Source: Paenibacillus sambharensis
GTDB lineage: Bacteria; Bacillota; Bacilli; Paenibacillales; Paenibacillaceae
Assembly (NCBI RefSeq): GCF_003233845.1
Contig: NZ_QKRB01000010.1
Span: 155,647 to 219,646, forward strand
Direction: 5' to 3'
DNA: 64,000 nucleotides
Shown: positions 16,997-25,524 of the stretch, in pieces
How the letters are laid out: every line of letters starts with the position of its first letter
How positions within the stretch are numbered: position 1 is the first letter of the stretch
The notes under the pieces: model-generated
Databases searched by the model: none
Seen by the model: only the letters and a program-made list of their open reading frames with translations
Told to the model about the DNA's origin: nothing
Translations under genes and position numbers: made by a program

Positions 16997-18538
16997 TTAA
17001 GCTGATTCTGTCATACGTTTAACCTTGGCGTCCACTTCGGATGCCAGAGCTGTAATATGCTCAGAGCCCTGAACGATGCCCTGTATACTGCTGCCCACGC
17101 TTGTAATCAAGCTGCGAACGGACTCCGCATTGCTGGCTGTCTGCTCAATCGTGCCTGTTACGTCGCTGATGAGACCAACGATTTTCTCAGAGGAGGCGAA
17201 CTCCTCTGAGGTGACAAGAGTAATCTCCGATACATGATGCGCGCTCTTCTGGACAGCACTGGAGATGTGCTCAAGCGCTTCCCCGGATTGCTCAATGGAG
17301 GCATAACCCAGGTCGATCTCCCGGCGGCTGGTACGGGTAGCCGTGACAACATCCTCAACACAAGAGACAATCTTCTCGATTAGCAGGCCGACCTCCTGGG
17401 TTTGGCCGTTCGCCTGTTCGGCCAGCTTGCGGATTTCGTCAGCGACGACCGCAAAGCCGCGGCCCACTTCACCCGCCCGGGCAGCTTCGATGGAAGCATT
17501 GAGAGCAAGCAAATTGGTCTGCGATGCAATCCCCTGGATACCGGTTGTGATTTGGCCGATCTGGGCGGAGTAGTCACTCAGACGTAGGACATGGCCATCC
17601 ATGGTTTCGGTATGCTGGCGGATCGAGGACATCCGGCTGACGGTTTCCGAGATATGGGCTCTGCCGAGCTCGGTTGCTTCAAGGGTTTCCTGGGAAAGCT
17701 GGCTGGCCGCCTCCGCCTTCACCTTGGCAATCTGGATTAATGATGACAGCTCAAGAAGGACCTGGGAGGTATCGATAGCCGCACGCGTGCCATCCTGTGA
17801 ATCCTGCTTTACCTGATTGATATTGTCTTCAACAGTCGTGTAAGCATTGCGAATTTGAGCGATGGACTCGGACATATGGGAGGAAGAAGCGGCAACGTTG
17901 GACATGGAGTCATAGACCTCGGTCTTAAGGCGGCTGAGGAGCTCCAGGGTATACGCTTGCTTGGCTTCTTCCATCTTCTGCTTGATTCGTCTGCTGGAGA
18001 CAACCTGCCAGGCGGTAGCGCCTGACGTGAGTACCAGGAAGATGGCGTGCATCAGTACCATGGTAAACGAATATTCCGTCGTGCCGAAGACCAGTTCGGG
18101 AATCAGCAGCCATCCTGCCAGATGCTGCAGGGCAAACAGCAGAGTCATCGTGATAATGAGTGAAAGCTTCTCGTAATAAGCGAGCATAGCCACAACCATG
18201 AAGATGGAGAAGTGGAATTCAACTCTTCCGCCAGAACCGGCGATGATTGACATGCTGCCCATCGTCAGCGCCAATGTTATCAGATGAGGGATGAAGGGAT
18301 GATCCCCCTGCAGCCGGTAGCAGACAAGCGCCGCAATATACAGGATGATGGGGATGGCAAGAAGGACGTGGAGCGAGAACGAGAATTCGCTGGCAATATC
18401 CGTGCTTGCGACGGAATGGGCCATATGCCCGCCCTCTTGGAAAAGATGAAGACCGCGCCCCAGCCAGTGAGCAAGCACAGAGAGAATAAGGACGATAGCC
18501 GACATCCAAAGCATAAGCTGATTTTTTTTAATGCTCAT
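16997..18538 (-). CDS. Methyl-accepting chemotaxis protein with multi-helix membrane sensor
   Basis: 513 residues. The first 190 residues hold about six hydrophobic segments with short loops ([19 protein letters not shown] first). There is no large extracellular Cache domain, so the signal would be sensed within the membrane. A long coiled-coil signalling domain follows (about 215-505), with the conserved hairpin tip [29 protein letters not shown] in part. No HAMP is evident. ATG 18538 follows TAGGAGG. It forms an apparent operon with the STAS gene downstream. Confidence 0.9.
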   Translation of the reverse strand: MSIKKNQLMLWMSAIVLILSVLAHWLGRGLHLFQEGGHMAHSVASTDIASEFSFSLHVLLAIPIILYIAALVCYRLQGDHPFIPHLITLALTMGSMSIIAGSGGRVEFHFSIFMVVAMLAYYEKLSLIITMTLLFALQHLAGWLLIPELVFGTTEYSFTMVLMHAIFLVLTSGATAWQVVSSRRIKQKMEEAKQAYTLELLSRLKTEVYDSMSNVAASSSHMSESIAQIRNAYTTVEDNINQVKQDSQDGTRAAIDTSQVLLELSSLIQIAKVKAEAASQLSQETLEATELGRAHISETVSRMSSIRQHTETMDGHVLRLSDYSAQIGQITTGIQGIASQTNLLALNASIEAARAGEVGRGFAVVADEIRKLAEQANGQTQEVGLLIEKIVSCVEDVVTATRTSRREIDLGYASIEQSGEALEHISSAVQKSAHHVSEITLVTSEEFASSEKIVGLISDVTGTIEQTASNAESVRSLITSVGSSIQGIVQGSEHITALASEVDAKVKRMTESA

Positions 18539-18646
18539 CTGGGAAGCCTCCTAAGTATAGTGAACGTAATTGTTCGACATATTATGACACAATCCTTCTG
18601 ATTTTCTAAACGAAACAGAAATCTAACAATTTACCCATCTAAGGAA

Positions 18647-18674
18647 TTGACAATTAAGCGCTGAACAGTATAAT
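18647..18674 (+). promoter_or_regulatory. Strong SigA promoter of the DUF2294 gene
   Basis: Perfect TTGACA (18647-18652) and perfect TATAAT (18669-18674) with a 16-base spacer. It begins transcription near 18681, about 18 bases before the start codon. Confidence 0.8.
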
Positions 18675-18698
18675 GGGATGAGAAATGGGGGAGATGTG

Positions 18699-19073
18699 AT
18701 GAAGACTAAGGGCATGATGGAGGCCGAGGTCAGCAGAGCATTAACCCAGTGGGAACGTGATTTCCTGGGCAGGGGTTCAGTTGATGTCAAGACAGACATC
18801 GTACGCAATATGATTGTGGTCATGCTGAAGGGTGTGCTCACTCCTGCTGAGAAGCTGCTTGCAGCGGAGAAGGATGGCATGCTGTCCGTTAAACGCAACC
18901 GTTCCGAGCTGGTGGAGACGGGGGCGGGCCAGCTGTATCAATTGATTGGAGATTTGACGGGCAAGCAAGTGGTGTCGTTCTTCACCGATATATCAACTCG
19001 TTCAGGCGAGCGGGTTATGGTGTTTATGCTGGACGGCAATCTGGAGAACGAATTAATGACGAAGAAGGCTTAG
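18699..19073 (+). CDS. DUF2294 family protein
   Basis: 124 residues, soluble. The sequence has the recognisable DUF2294 pattern: a helical N-terminus (AEVSRALTQWERDFLGRGSVDVKTDIVRNMIVVMLKGVLTPAEK in part), a central RNRSELVE, and a C-terminal strand VVSFFTDISTRSGERVMVFML. Its biochemical role is not established. ATG 18699 is preceded by GGGGGAG; an ATG at 18678 in frame has none. It lies 150 bases before a bicarbonate-transporter gene on the same strand. That neighbourhood is suggestive because DUF2294 genes are found near inorganic carbon uptake functions, but I cannot verify the association here. Confidence 0.85.
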   Translation: MKTKGMMEAEVSRALTQWERDFLGRGSVDVKTDIVRNMIVVMLKGVLTPAEKLLAAEKDGMLSVKRNRSELVETGAGQLYQLIGDLTGKQVVSFFTDISTRSGERVMVFMLDGNLENELMTKKA

Positions 19074-19163
19074 GCGGAGATCATCGGAGCACCGGTATAC
19101 GGTGGGCTTGAAGATAACCGGTAAATATTCGGCAGGCGCTTATCGGAGCGAAGCCGGACGTTT

Positions 19164-19190
19164 GCCGGTTTTTTTGTGCGCAGATATGCC
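19164..19190 (+). terminator. Weak terminator-like hairpin before the SbtA-like gene
   Basis: Short CCGG-based arms around 19164-19180 (CCGGACGTTTGCCGG) are followed by a run of seven T. The stem is short, so termination would be partial, and the DUF2294 transcript may continue into the transporter gene. Confidence 0.4.
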
Positions 19191-19225
19191 CGTATGAACA
19201 CATACAACGAAGGAGGAGTTTTACG

Positions 19226-20242
19226 ATGTGGGAAATTGTACTGAGCAACATGGGATCGCCAGCGGTTCTGTTCTTCGGGCTTGGCATGCTGGCGGTGCTG
19301 ATTAAATCGGATTTGAAAATTCCGGGAGGGCTCACCGAGACGCTGAGCATCTATCTGCTAATCGCGATCGGGCTCAAGGGGGGGATCGAGCTATCGAACT
19401 ACCCGCTGTCCGTGCTCGTTAAGCCGCTTTGGGCAGGGATTCTGCTTGGCAGCATCATCCCTTTAATCATTCTGGGTGTGCTGCGTAAAGCGTTCAAGCT
19501 AGATATCTATCATTCTGCCGCGCTGGCGGCCACCTATGGATCGGTGAGCGTGGTCACATTCGGGGCAGCGGTTGATTTTCTGGAGAAATCGGGAATTGAA
19601 TATGCGAGCTATATGAGTGCTATCATGGCGGTGATGGAAATACCGGCACTGCTGGTCTCTATCGTCATGCTGCGCGTTATGAAGGACAAGGGGGCGGCGA
19701 AGCAAGTGACTGCCGTTACGGCCTATTCCTCCATCGTGCCCATTCCATCTAATAAATTCAGCTGGGAGCCGATCAAGGAATGCCTGACCGGGAAGAGTGT
19801 CATCCTGCTCCTAGGCAGCCTGATTGTCGGCCTTATCGGCGGCCAGGAAGCTGTGCCGGTTGTGAAGCCGCTCTTCATCGATCTGTACCGCGGGTTTCTG
19901 CTGATTTTCCTGCTTAGTATGGGCATCGTCTGCGGACAGCAGCTGCATAAGATGAAGATCGGCGTCAAGCTGATCGGCTTTGCGCTTATCATGCCGCTGT
20001 TCAACGGTCTTCTGGGCATTCTGATCGGCCAAGCGGCAGGCTTGTCCATGGGCAGCGCAGCCCTGATGGGCGTGCTGGCTGCCAGCGCCTCATACATCGC
20101 TGCTCCGGCAGCCTTGAAGTCCTCTGTGCCCGAGGCCAGCCCTACCGTCTATCTCGGATTGGCACTCGGTATTACGTTTCCGCTAAATCTCGCGCTTGGG
20201 ATCCCTGTCTATACGGCCATGGCGCAGTGGCTTTACAGCTGA
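19226..20242 (+). CDS. Sodium-dependent bicarbonate transporter (SbtA family)
   Basis: 338 residues with about ten membrane helices. It matches the SbtA (former DUF897) pattern: a start near LSNMGSPAVLFFGLGMLAVLIKSDLKIPGG (partly residues 5-34), YLLIAIGLKGG, YGSVSVVTFGAA, and in the second half LFIDLYRGFLLIFLLSMGIV and AASASYIAAPAALKSSVPEA, the sodium and substrate region. It would import bicarbonate with sodium. ATG 19226 follows AAGGAGGAG. Cyanobacterial SbtA is paired with a PII-like SbtB; none is visible here, but a DUF2294 gene precedes it. Confidence 0.9.
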   Translation: MWEIVLSNMGSPAVLFFGLGMLAVLIKSDLKIPGGLTETLSIYLLIAIGLKGGIELSNYPLSVLVKPLWAGILLGSIIPLIILGVLRKAFKLDIYHSAALAATYGSVSVVTFGAAVDFLEKSGIEYASYMSAIMAVMEIPALLVSIVMLRVMKDKGAAKQVTAVTAYSSIVPIPSNKFSWEPIKECLTGKSVILLLGSLIVGLIGGQEAVPVVKPLFIDLYRGFLLIFLLSMGIVCGQQLHKMKIGVKLIGFALIMPLFNGLLGILIGQAAGLSMGSAALMGVLAASASYIAAPAALKSSVPEASPTVYLGLALGITFPLNLALGIPVYTAMAQWLYS

Positions 20243-21123
20243 GCGAGCAGGCGCTTCGCGATCATCGTATAGTCATCCTTGGATATGCCGGGCGCGAACT
20301 CCTCGGGCAGCTCCTCCAGATCAGGAACAGGCGCACCTTCCGGGCAGCCGTTAATGACACGCAGCTGCTGTCCGTTCTCCGGGTGGTCGCCCTTCCAGAT
20401 CAGCGAGATATCCTGAAAGTCGGTGTCGCTCCAGGTGTAGAGAACATTGCCGAGCCCCTGCTCCTCGAATTTGCGGGCGTAGTCGAATCTGGTGTTGCTG
20501 AGATCAGGTACGGGAAGCATCTTGGTCAAGTCAACGCCGGTAGCAATCTCCAGTGCCTTGGCATAGGCAACAATATGGGTGCCGCCTCTTACGAGCAGAT
20601 AACCGATCATCTCCCGAGCAACCGGTGAGTCGGTCATCTCATACACACGCATCTTGTGCGTGCGTGCGCCGATTTCAAGGAATAGATTATGCATTAGATC
20701 CAGCACAAGGTTGCCGCTGTTAAACACATTATCACCGCTCCATGGCCTTCCCATGGAATCGCCGGGAACGGCGTTTTGGGCGGTGGCGATGAAATGATAG
20801 GTATTGCGCGCATCCAGACCGGTTCTAAGCGGGGTCAAGTCGGGTGCAGATGGAACGGTTATGCCGTGAGTCAGCAGATTGATGGCACTGGTTACGAGCT
20901 CAACATGGCCGAATTCTTCGGCCGTAATGCTGGCTACAAGGTCATAGAATGGCTTCAGCTTCTTCTTGGCGCGGAAATTGTTCGACTGGTACATGTAATT
21001 ATTAAGGGTAGACATTTCGCCGAATTTGCCGCCAAGCAGCTCCTGCACGGCAGCAGCGGCGTTGGCATCGCCGTGATCGGGTGTCGGAAGATAGATGGGG
21101 AGCCTGTTGATTCGTTTGAACAC
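20233..21123 (-). CDS. Manganese catalase (first of two in the window)
   Basis: Non-haem catalase of 296 residues, decomposes hydrogen peroxide at a dimanganese site. Metal ligands align with the family: E36 (GGKFGEMSTL), E70 and H73 (TAEEFGHVEL), then a glutamate in LFLEIGARTH and a histidine in LLVRGGTHIVAY. The start is the GTG at 21123, with AAGGAG 10 bases upstream. A longer open frame to 21249 overlaps the preceding gene and lacks a site. It lies 55 bases downstream of a YuzF-like gene on the same strand, and a perfect Fur-type box lies upstream of that pair, so metal- or peroxide-responsive control is likely (inference). Confidence 0.93.
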   Translation of the reverse strand: MFKRINRLPIYLPTPDHGDANAAAAVQELLGGKFGEMSTLNNYMYQSNNFRAKKKLKPFYDLVASITAEEFGHVELVTSAINLLTHGITVPSAPDLTPLRTGLDARNTYHFIATAQNAVPGDSMGRPWSGDNVFNSGNLVLDLMHNLFLEIGARTHKMRVYEMTDSPVAREMIGYLLVRGGTHIVAYAKALEIATGVDLTKMLPVPDLSNTRFDYARKFEEQGLGNVLYTWSDTDFQDISLIWKGDHPENGQQLRVINGCPEGAPVPDLEELPEEFAPGISKDDYTMIAKRLLAQL

Positions 21124-21178
21124 CGGTTTCTCACTCCTTGCGCGTAGAATGGCTTTCGTGAGACATCTGTACAGGTAA

Positions 21179-21385
21179 TCAGCAAGGATAGATCCAGATG
21201 ATCTGCTGAATACGGACCAAGAAAGGCGTCTGTCCAACCAGCACAACAATATGGTCGGGCATGACGGACTTGAGCTCTCCTCTTAGCGAACCCCTGGGCG
21301 TATCCAGCGCCACCCATTTCCCTGTATAGGGCTGTAAACTTTGGTATACGTACGGATCGCTTAATACGGCGGACGGTGTTTGCAC
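21179..21385 (-). CDS. YuzF-like DUF2642 protein
   Basis: 68 residues. It matches the DUF2642 pattern, a small SH3/LSm-like beta protein: YVYQSLQPYTGKWVALDT, RGSLRGELKSVMPDHIVV, then FLVRIQQIIWIYP. The function of the family is not known; members are common near coat or spore genes in Bacillus. The start is GTG 21385 with GAAGGAG about 9 bases upstream. It lies directly ahead of the manganese catalase gene and probably shares its transcript. Confidence 0.8.
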   Translation of the reverse strand: MQTPSAVLSDPYVYQSLQPYTGKWVALDTPRGSLRGELKSVMPDHIVVLVGQTPFLVRIQQIIWIYPC

Positions 21386-21442
21386 AGCTGCCAGCTCCTT
21401 CCGGAATGAAACTTCATATTCATTGTATGCAGCTGTGCCGCA

Positions 21443-21470
21443 GTATCATGACGATACAACCCATGGGTTG
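21443..21470. repeat. Two short palindromes upstream of the YuzF-catalase operon
   Basis: GTATC-ATGAC-GATAC (21443-21457) and AACCCATGGGTT (21459-21470) lie side by side in the presumed promoter region of the minus-strand operon. They could be operator elements. Confidence 0.35.
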
Positions 21471-21491
21471 GGAAGGGATATCGATAATCGG

Positions 21492-21506
21492 TGATAATCA
21501 TTATCA
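21492..21506. promoter_or_regulatory. Perfect Fur-type 7-1-7 box
   Basis: TGATAATCATTATCA is a perfect inverted repeat matching the Bacillus Fur consensus TGATAATNATTATCA; PerR boxes differ at a few positions. A further half-site GATAAT lies at 21483-21488. It lies 107 bases upstream of the YuzF-catalase operon (minus). It also overlaps the -35 position of a plus-strand TATAAT at 21515-21520. Confidence 0.75.
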
Positions 21507-21514
21507 GCTTTGGG

Positions 21515-21600
21515 TATAATGAAAGCAGGCGGGCAGCTGGTCTTAAGACAGCAGCTCAGAGGAAATGGAATACCAACAGGGGCAGCCTGCAGGCTGCCCC
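21515..21600 (+). ncRNA. Possible Fur-controlled short transcript (speculative)
   Basis: A perfect TATAAT (21515-21520) sits 17 bases after the left end of the Fur box. No plus-strand gene lies downstream before the antisense of the DUF1540 gene. The transcribed stretch would end in a 22-base perfect palindrome at 21579-21600, which would fold into an 8-10 bp GC-rich hairpin but has no T-run. I mark it only as a candidate regulatory RNA. Confidence 0.25.
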
Positions 21601-21668
21601 GGAACTATAAGGTGAAGCATTGTTTATGATGAAGGTCCAGATAGGGGTCTGGTCCTTTGGGTTACGGT

Positions 21669-21824
21669 TTAGATTTTGGGCTCAAAGGTTTTGCAGTCGG
21701 TTTCTTCGGAGTGGCTCGCCTGCTTGCCGCGATGGCTGACCACATAAATGGAGGAAGCGGCGCATTTATTGCCGTTAGCCCAATACTTGCAGGAATTAAC
21801 CTCACATAATACGTCCTGTGCCAT
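21669..21824 (-). CDS. DUF1540 small cysteine protein
   Basis: 51 residues, starting at ATG 21824 with GGGAGGTG about 6 bases upstream and ending at TAA 21669-21671. It has the DUF1540 pattern of four cysteines (C7, C12, C21, C44) with VNSCKYWANGNKCAASSI and a late DCKTFEPK. The cysteines probably bind a metal. The family is widespread in spore-forming Firmicutes and has no assigned function. It lies on the same strand as, and before, the YuzF-catalase pair, with the Fur box between. Confidence 0.85.
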   Translation of the reverse strand: MAQDVLCEVNSCKYWANGNKCAASSIYVVSHRGKQASHSEETDCKTFEPKI

Positions 21825-21904
21825 AGATATCACCTCCCATCATTCTAGGATGGGGCATGGCAGCCGTTATTTATACGCAGAGTCATCTCTCCAGGGCAGA
21901 AAAT

Positions 21905-21945
21905 GAAGCAGCGGCCTCTTCCATAACGGATGAGGCCGCTGCTTC
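21905..21945. terminator. Terminator of the GH9 gene
   Basis: GAAGCAGCGGCCTC (21905-21918) pairs perfectly over 14 bp with GAGGCCGCTGCTTC (21932-21945). On the minus strand the stem is followed by ATTTTCT, as expected for the end of the glycosidase transcript. Confidence 0.8.
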
Positions 21946-21961
21946 TGCTGTTCTTCTTCGG

Positions 21962-23590
21962 CTATCCCGCCCAGCGGGAGACGACAAACACAGCAGGTGA
22001 ATTCCAGTAAATCGTCACTTCATTGGTGGCGTAGCTCTCCACGTGATCTATGAAGCAGGCAGCAGGAGCTTTTCCCGCCAGCAGCTCTCTGGATATATCG
22101 TCATTCAATCCGGCATTGGGTCCTCCTGAGACAAGTCCCGGAACAGGGGCATCGACCGAATCGCCTGCCGAAGGACGGTGATGGGGGTGACAGACGGCCC
22201 GGTCACCAAAGCCTGTGACATAGCTGATGCCCAGTATATTGCGCCCAAGAAGGTAATGCACATGGTCAAGCGCCGTCTGTTCCAGCTCAGGCGCAGGACC
22301 TAACCGTGCGGCTATAAGCAGCAGCATGGCGTTATTCATGACGACCATGCTGCTGCCCCATATGTAATCCTGGGGTCCAAGAGAAATGAAGTAACCGTCC
22401 TGGTTTGCGCGTTCCGAGAGTGTCCGCGTTTCCTCCAGCAGACCGTCCAGCAGCCTGGCGCGAAGCTCTGCATCCGTGCTGCCCTCTTCTGCCAGCAGGT
22501 AAGCGATGGTGCCGTAGCCGCCCATGTCCGCCCATCCCAGGCTGTATTTCGGAAAAGCCTTGCCTGACAAGTCCGCGAAAACCTGATGGAACTGGTTCTC
22601 GCCCGTCGTGCGGAAGAGTTCCGCCGCGGCCCAATAGCGCTCATCATCGGTCTCCTCATCGCTATATTCACCGGTCGTAATACCGGCAGGATTGCGGAAG
22701 CCCGGGAGGTCCGGATGCTGCTCCAGCCAGCTCCAGGCACGGCGGGCAGCCTTCAGGCAGACCTCGGCAAAGGCCGTATCAAACGGTTGATAAACTCTGG
22801 CTGCCATAGCCATTACGCCGGCAAAGCAGCCTGCGGCCGACACGGATACCGGGGAGAAATACAGCTCCGCCAGATCATCCTCGGGCATGACTTCTATGCC
22901 GGGAAAATGGCAGGTGGTAAGCTTGTGGAACACGCCTCCGGTCAGCGGATCCTGCATTTTCAGCAGAAACTCAAGCTCCCAGCGGCACTCATGCAGAACA
23001 TCCGGCATGATCCCGTCCGATTCAGGAAGCGGAAGCGTGCGGGAGAAAGCATCCGGGTAGAATTCATAGGCCAGCAGAAGGTCGGCAACCGCCTTCGCGC
23101 CAGGCCCCGTGTATTTGCCATAGTCGCCCGCATCATGCCAGCCTCCCCGGCTGTCCGGCCGGCGCTCCGTCTGATCGTAGACAATGCCATCCGCCAGGTG
23201 GCAGGCGGCATGATGCCACGGACCGGCGTATTCTTCGGTCAGCTCGGTACCGCAGCGGAAGTAATAGAACGCCTTCAGCAGCCCGTCGTGAAGAGTATCG
23301 TAAGGGCGGCCGGAAATGGTGAACGGACCAGACAGCTGCCGGCCGTTATGTTCAATCCGGTAGCTGCCGGAAGCGGTCAGAGCGGTAAAATCACCTTTAC
23401 ATACGTTTGCTCCTGTGGATGGATCCTTGGCCGGTACTCCGGTATGGCCTGTAAATACGGTTTGACCTGATGTCAGGTCGATGATCTCAAAGCTTCCCTC
23501 GTAGCCGTTAAAGACGGCGTTCTTACGGGACCCAGAAGGATAGCCCAGCTGGTTAACCGCAGCAGGTCGGTAAGTGAATGGCTCAACCAT
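21962..23590 (-). CDS. Glycoside hydrolase family 9 protein, apparently cytoplasmic
   Basis: 542 residues. An Ig-like N-terminal domain (about 1-95, AVNQLGYPSGSRKNAVF, the CelD_N type) precedes a GH9 (alpha/alpha)6 barrel. The catalytic aspartates are in GGWHDAGDYGKY (D153, D156), and the acid is probably E524 in YATNEVTIYWNSPAVF. There is no signal peptide, unlike secreted GH9 cellulases, so it probably hydrolyses imported oligosaccharides or exo-cleaves small beta-glucosides or glucosaminides. ATG 23590 follows AAGGAGG at 7 bases. It is divergent from an AraC regulator that is a natural candidate to control it. Confidence 0.9.
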   Translation of the reverse strand: MVEPFTYRPAAVNQLGYPSGSRKNAVFNGYEGSFEIIDLTSGQTVFTGHTGVPAKDPSTGANVCKGDFTALTASGSYRIEHNGRQLSGPFTISGRPYDTLHDGLLKAFYYFRCGTELTEEYAGPWHHAACHLADGIVYDQTERRPDSRGGWHDAGDYGKYTGPGAKAVADLLLAYEFYPDAFSRTLPLPESDGIMPDVLHECRWELEFLLKMQDPLTGGVFHKLTTCHFPGIEVMPEDDLAELYFSPVSVSAAGCFAGVMAMAARVYQPFDTAFAEVCLKAARRAWSWLEQHPDLPGFRNPAGITTGEYSDEETDDERYWAAAELFRTTGENQFHQVFADLSGKAFPKYSLGWADMGGYGTIAYLLAEEGSTDAELRARLLDGLLEETRTLSERANQDGYFISLGPQDYIWGSSMVVMNNAMLLLIAARLGPAPELEQTALDHVHYLLGRNILGISYVTGFGDRAVCHPHHRPSAGDSVDAPVPGLVSGGPNAGLNDDISRELLAGKAPAACFIDHVESYATNEVTIYWNSPAVFVVSRWAG

Positions 23591-23832
23591 ACAGGTGCCT
23601 CCTTTAGTGATAATTAGCATGGTGGACTGTTACAGCCTAAACTTGTGAGGGACGTCTTGTGCCAGCAGGCAAAAAGTGCATTCGCTATTGATTATAGGTG
23701 CTATACTGAGTTCAATGTATCAGAAGCACAACCAGTTTTATCAGAATCTAAACTTGTATAGCGCTTCTGGAAGGAAAGCGGCAGGTCCAGGGTTAACCAT
23801 AACAATAAGTTAGAGAAGCGGAGGCACTGCTT

Positions 23833-24750
23833 ATGCCGGTGATTCGATTTCATGCGCTCCCCATGCCTTATTATATCTGCAGCGGCCACTGCCTGACCGC
23901 GCCGGGACGGGGGCACCCTGACCGGTATGCGCTTGGCGAATTTGATCTGCTCGTGGTTGATCAGGGCTGTCTCTATATTGGAGAAGAAGACCGGCGGTAC
24001 GAGCTGGCGGAAGGGCATGCGCTTATTCTCCGGCCGGATTCCCATCATTACCCGGCACAAGGCTGCAGGGAGATAACCGGAAGCTACTACCTGCATTTTC
24101 AGACGGCAGGCGTCTGGGATGTCTTAAGCGATGCGGAAGGTGCTTCAAGACTGGAGGAGCCTCAGGCTGGCGAAGACGGCGGGGCTGCCGATCATCATCC
24201 GAGAGTGGCGGCGTTCGATATCCGTATCCCCCAGTTTACCCGGCTGCTAAATGCGGGCAAAATGTACGAGCTGCTCCGCCAGCTAAACGAGCTGGAACGA
24301 GATTCCCATCTGGGCGCGGTCAAATGGAAACAGCAAATGCTGTTCCAGGAAGTGCTGATGCAGCTGGAGGCATCCATGGCCGATAAAATCCCGCGTCCAG
24401 GCGCAGATATCGCCGATCAGGCGGCATCGTACCTCCGCCTGCACTACAGGGAGCGAATCTCTATCCGCAGCGTCGGTGAAGCGCTGAACTTTCATCCCGT
24501 GTACATCGCGAGGTGCATGCAAAAACAATTCGGATGCTCCCCGATGGAATACCTGATGAGGTACCGGCTTGAGCAGGCCAAGAAGCTGCTGCTCCAGACC
24601 GACCTGCCGGTCAGCCAGATCGGGCAGGATGTGGGCTTTCAGCAGGCTGCCTATTTCACCTCCTGCTTCGGAAGGTGGGAAGGCATTACCCCGCGGGAAT
24701 ACCGGCAGAGGTTCATGCTTGGGCATTCCCGAAACGGGTTAAACGGGTAA
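23833..24750 (+). CDS. AraC family transcriptional regulator
   Basis: 305 residues. The N-terminal cupin-like arm-binding domain (about 20-100: FDLLVVDQGCLYIGEEDRRYELAEGHALIL in part) would bind a small ligand, probably a sugar. The C-terminal 100 residues carry two helix-turn-helix motifs (ISIRSVGEALNFHPVYIARCMQK in part, and LPVSQIGQDVGFQQAAYFTSCF). ATG 23833 has GGAGG 8 bases upstream. It lies divergent from the GH9 gene and 43 bases before an SDR gene, so it may regulate either side. Confidence 0.9.
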   Translation: MPVIRFHALPMPYYICSGHCLTAPGRGHPDRYALGEFDLLVVDQGCLYIGEEDRRYELAEGHALILRPDSHHYPAQGCREITGSYYLHFQTAGVWDVLSDAEGASRLEEPQAGEDGGAADHHPRVAAFDIRIPQFTRLLNAGKMYELLRQLNELERDSHLGAVKWKQQMLFQEVLMQLEASMADKIPRPGADIADQAASYLRLHYRERISIRSVGEALNFHPVYIARCMQKQFGCSPMEYLMRYRLEQAKKLLLQTDLPVSQIGQDVGFQQAAYFTSCFGRWEGITPREYRQRFMLGHSRNGLNG

Positions 24751-24793
24751 TAGGAGTTATATCGAGTACATAGCGAAGAAGGGTGAGGACAGC

Positions 24794-25507
24794 ATGACGA
24801 ACAAGACGTCATATATAACGGGATGCGACAGGGGACTGGGGCTCGGACTGGCGAGGCAGCTGCTGGACCGTGGGTATACCGTATTTGCCGGACGGTATAT
24901 GAATGACTGGCCGGAGCTGGATGAGCTGGCCGGGCAGACGGACCGCCTTCACATTCTGCCGCTTGATGTCACCAGTGAGACGTCTGTGCAGGAAGCCGCT
25001 GCCGCGATCAGGAAGAACACGGACCGGCTTGACCTTCTCATTAACAACGCCGCGATCTTTAAGGACCGGTCCGGTGATATTTTCGGTGAGCTCCATTTCG
25101 GCGACATGATGAAGCTCTATGACACGAACACGCTTGGCCCGCTCCGGGTGACGCACTCGGTTGTTGACCTGCTGGTGAAGGGAGAGGATAAGCGTCTGGT
25201 GAACATCTCCTCTGAGTCGGGCAGCATAGCGAACAATTACCGCAAGCAGGAGTTCGGCTACTCGATGTCCAAGACGGCTGTTAATATGCAGTCGGTTATG
25301 CTGCAGGAGCATTTGAAGGAATACGGCATCAAGGTGCTGGCGTTTCATCCCGGCTACGTGCGTTCTTACATGCTGGGCAAATTTAACGAGCATGCTGCAG
25401 TGGAGGCGGAAGACTCGGCGAAGGGCATTTTGAAGCAGACGCTGCGGGCGCATGAATTGGACGGACCAATATACATGGACTATGAGGGCAACCTCCTTCC
25501 ATGGTAA
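24794..25507 (+). CDS. Short-chain dehydrogenase/reductase
   Basis: NAD(P)-dependent oxidoreductase of 237 residues. The cofactor motif is TGCDRGLGLGLA (about 9-20), followed by DVTSE, LLINNAAIF and the catalytic YSMSKTAVN. It resembles the C-factor-like or SDR_a branch; the substrate is unknown. ATG 24794 follows GAAGGGTGAGG. Its 3' end overlaps a possible start of the next gene, and the genes from 24794 to 26551 look co-transcribed. Confidence 0.9.
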   Translation: MTNKTSYITGCDRGLGLGLARQLLDRGYTVFAGRYMNDWPELDELAGQTDRLHILPLDVTSETSVQEAAAAIRKNTDRLDLLINNAAIFKDRSGDIFGELHFGDMMKLYDTNTLGPLRVTHSVVDLLVKGEDKRLVNISSESGSIANNYRKQEFGYSMSKTAVNMQSVMLQEHLKEYGIKVLAFHPGYVRSYMLGKFNEHAAVEAEDSAKGILKQTLRAHELDGPIYMDYEGNLLPW

Positions 25508-25524
25508 GAGGGGAGCGAACAGGC

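Noticed and set aside
22586..23470. 294-codon plus-strand open frame opposite the GH9 gene
   Set aside because: It is an antisense shadow of a well-supported glycosidase gene; no ribosome-binding site or family resemblance.
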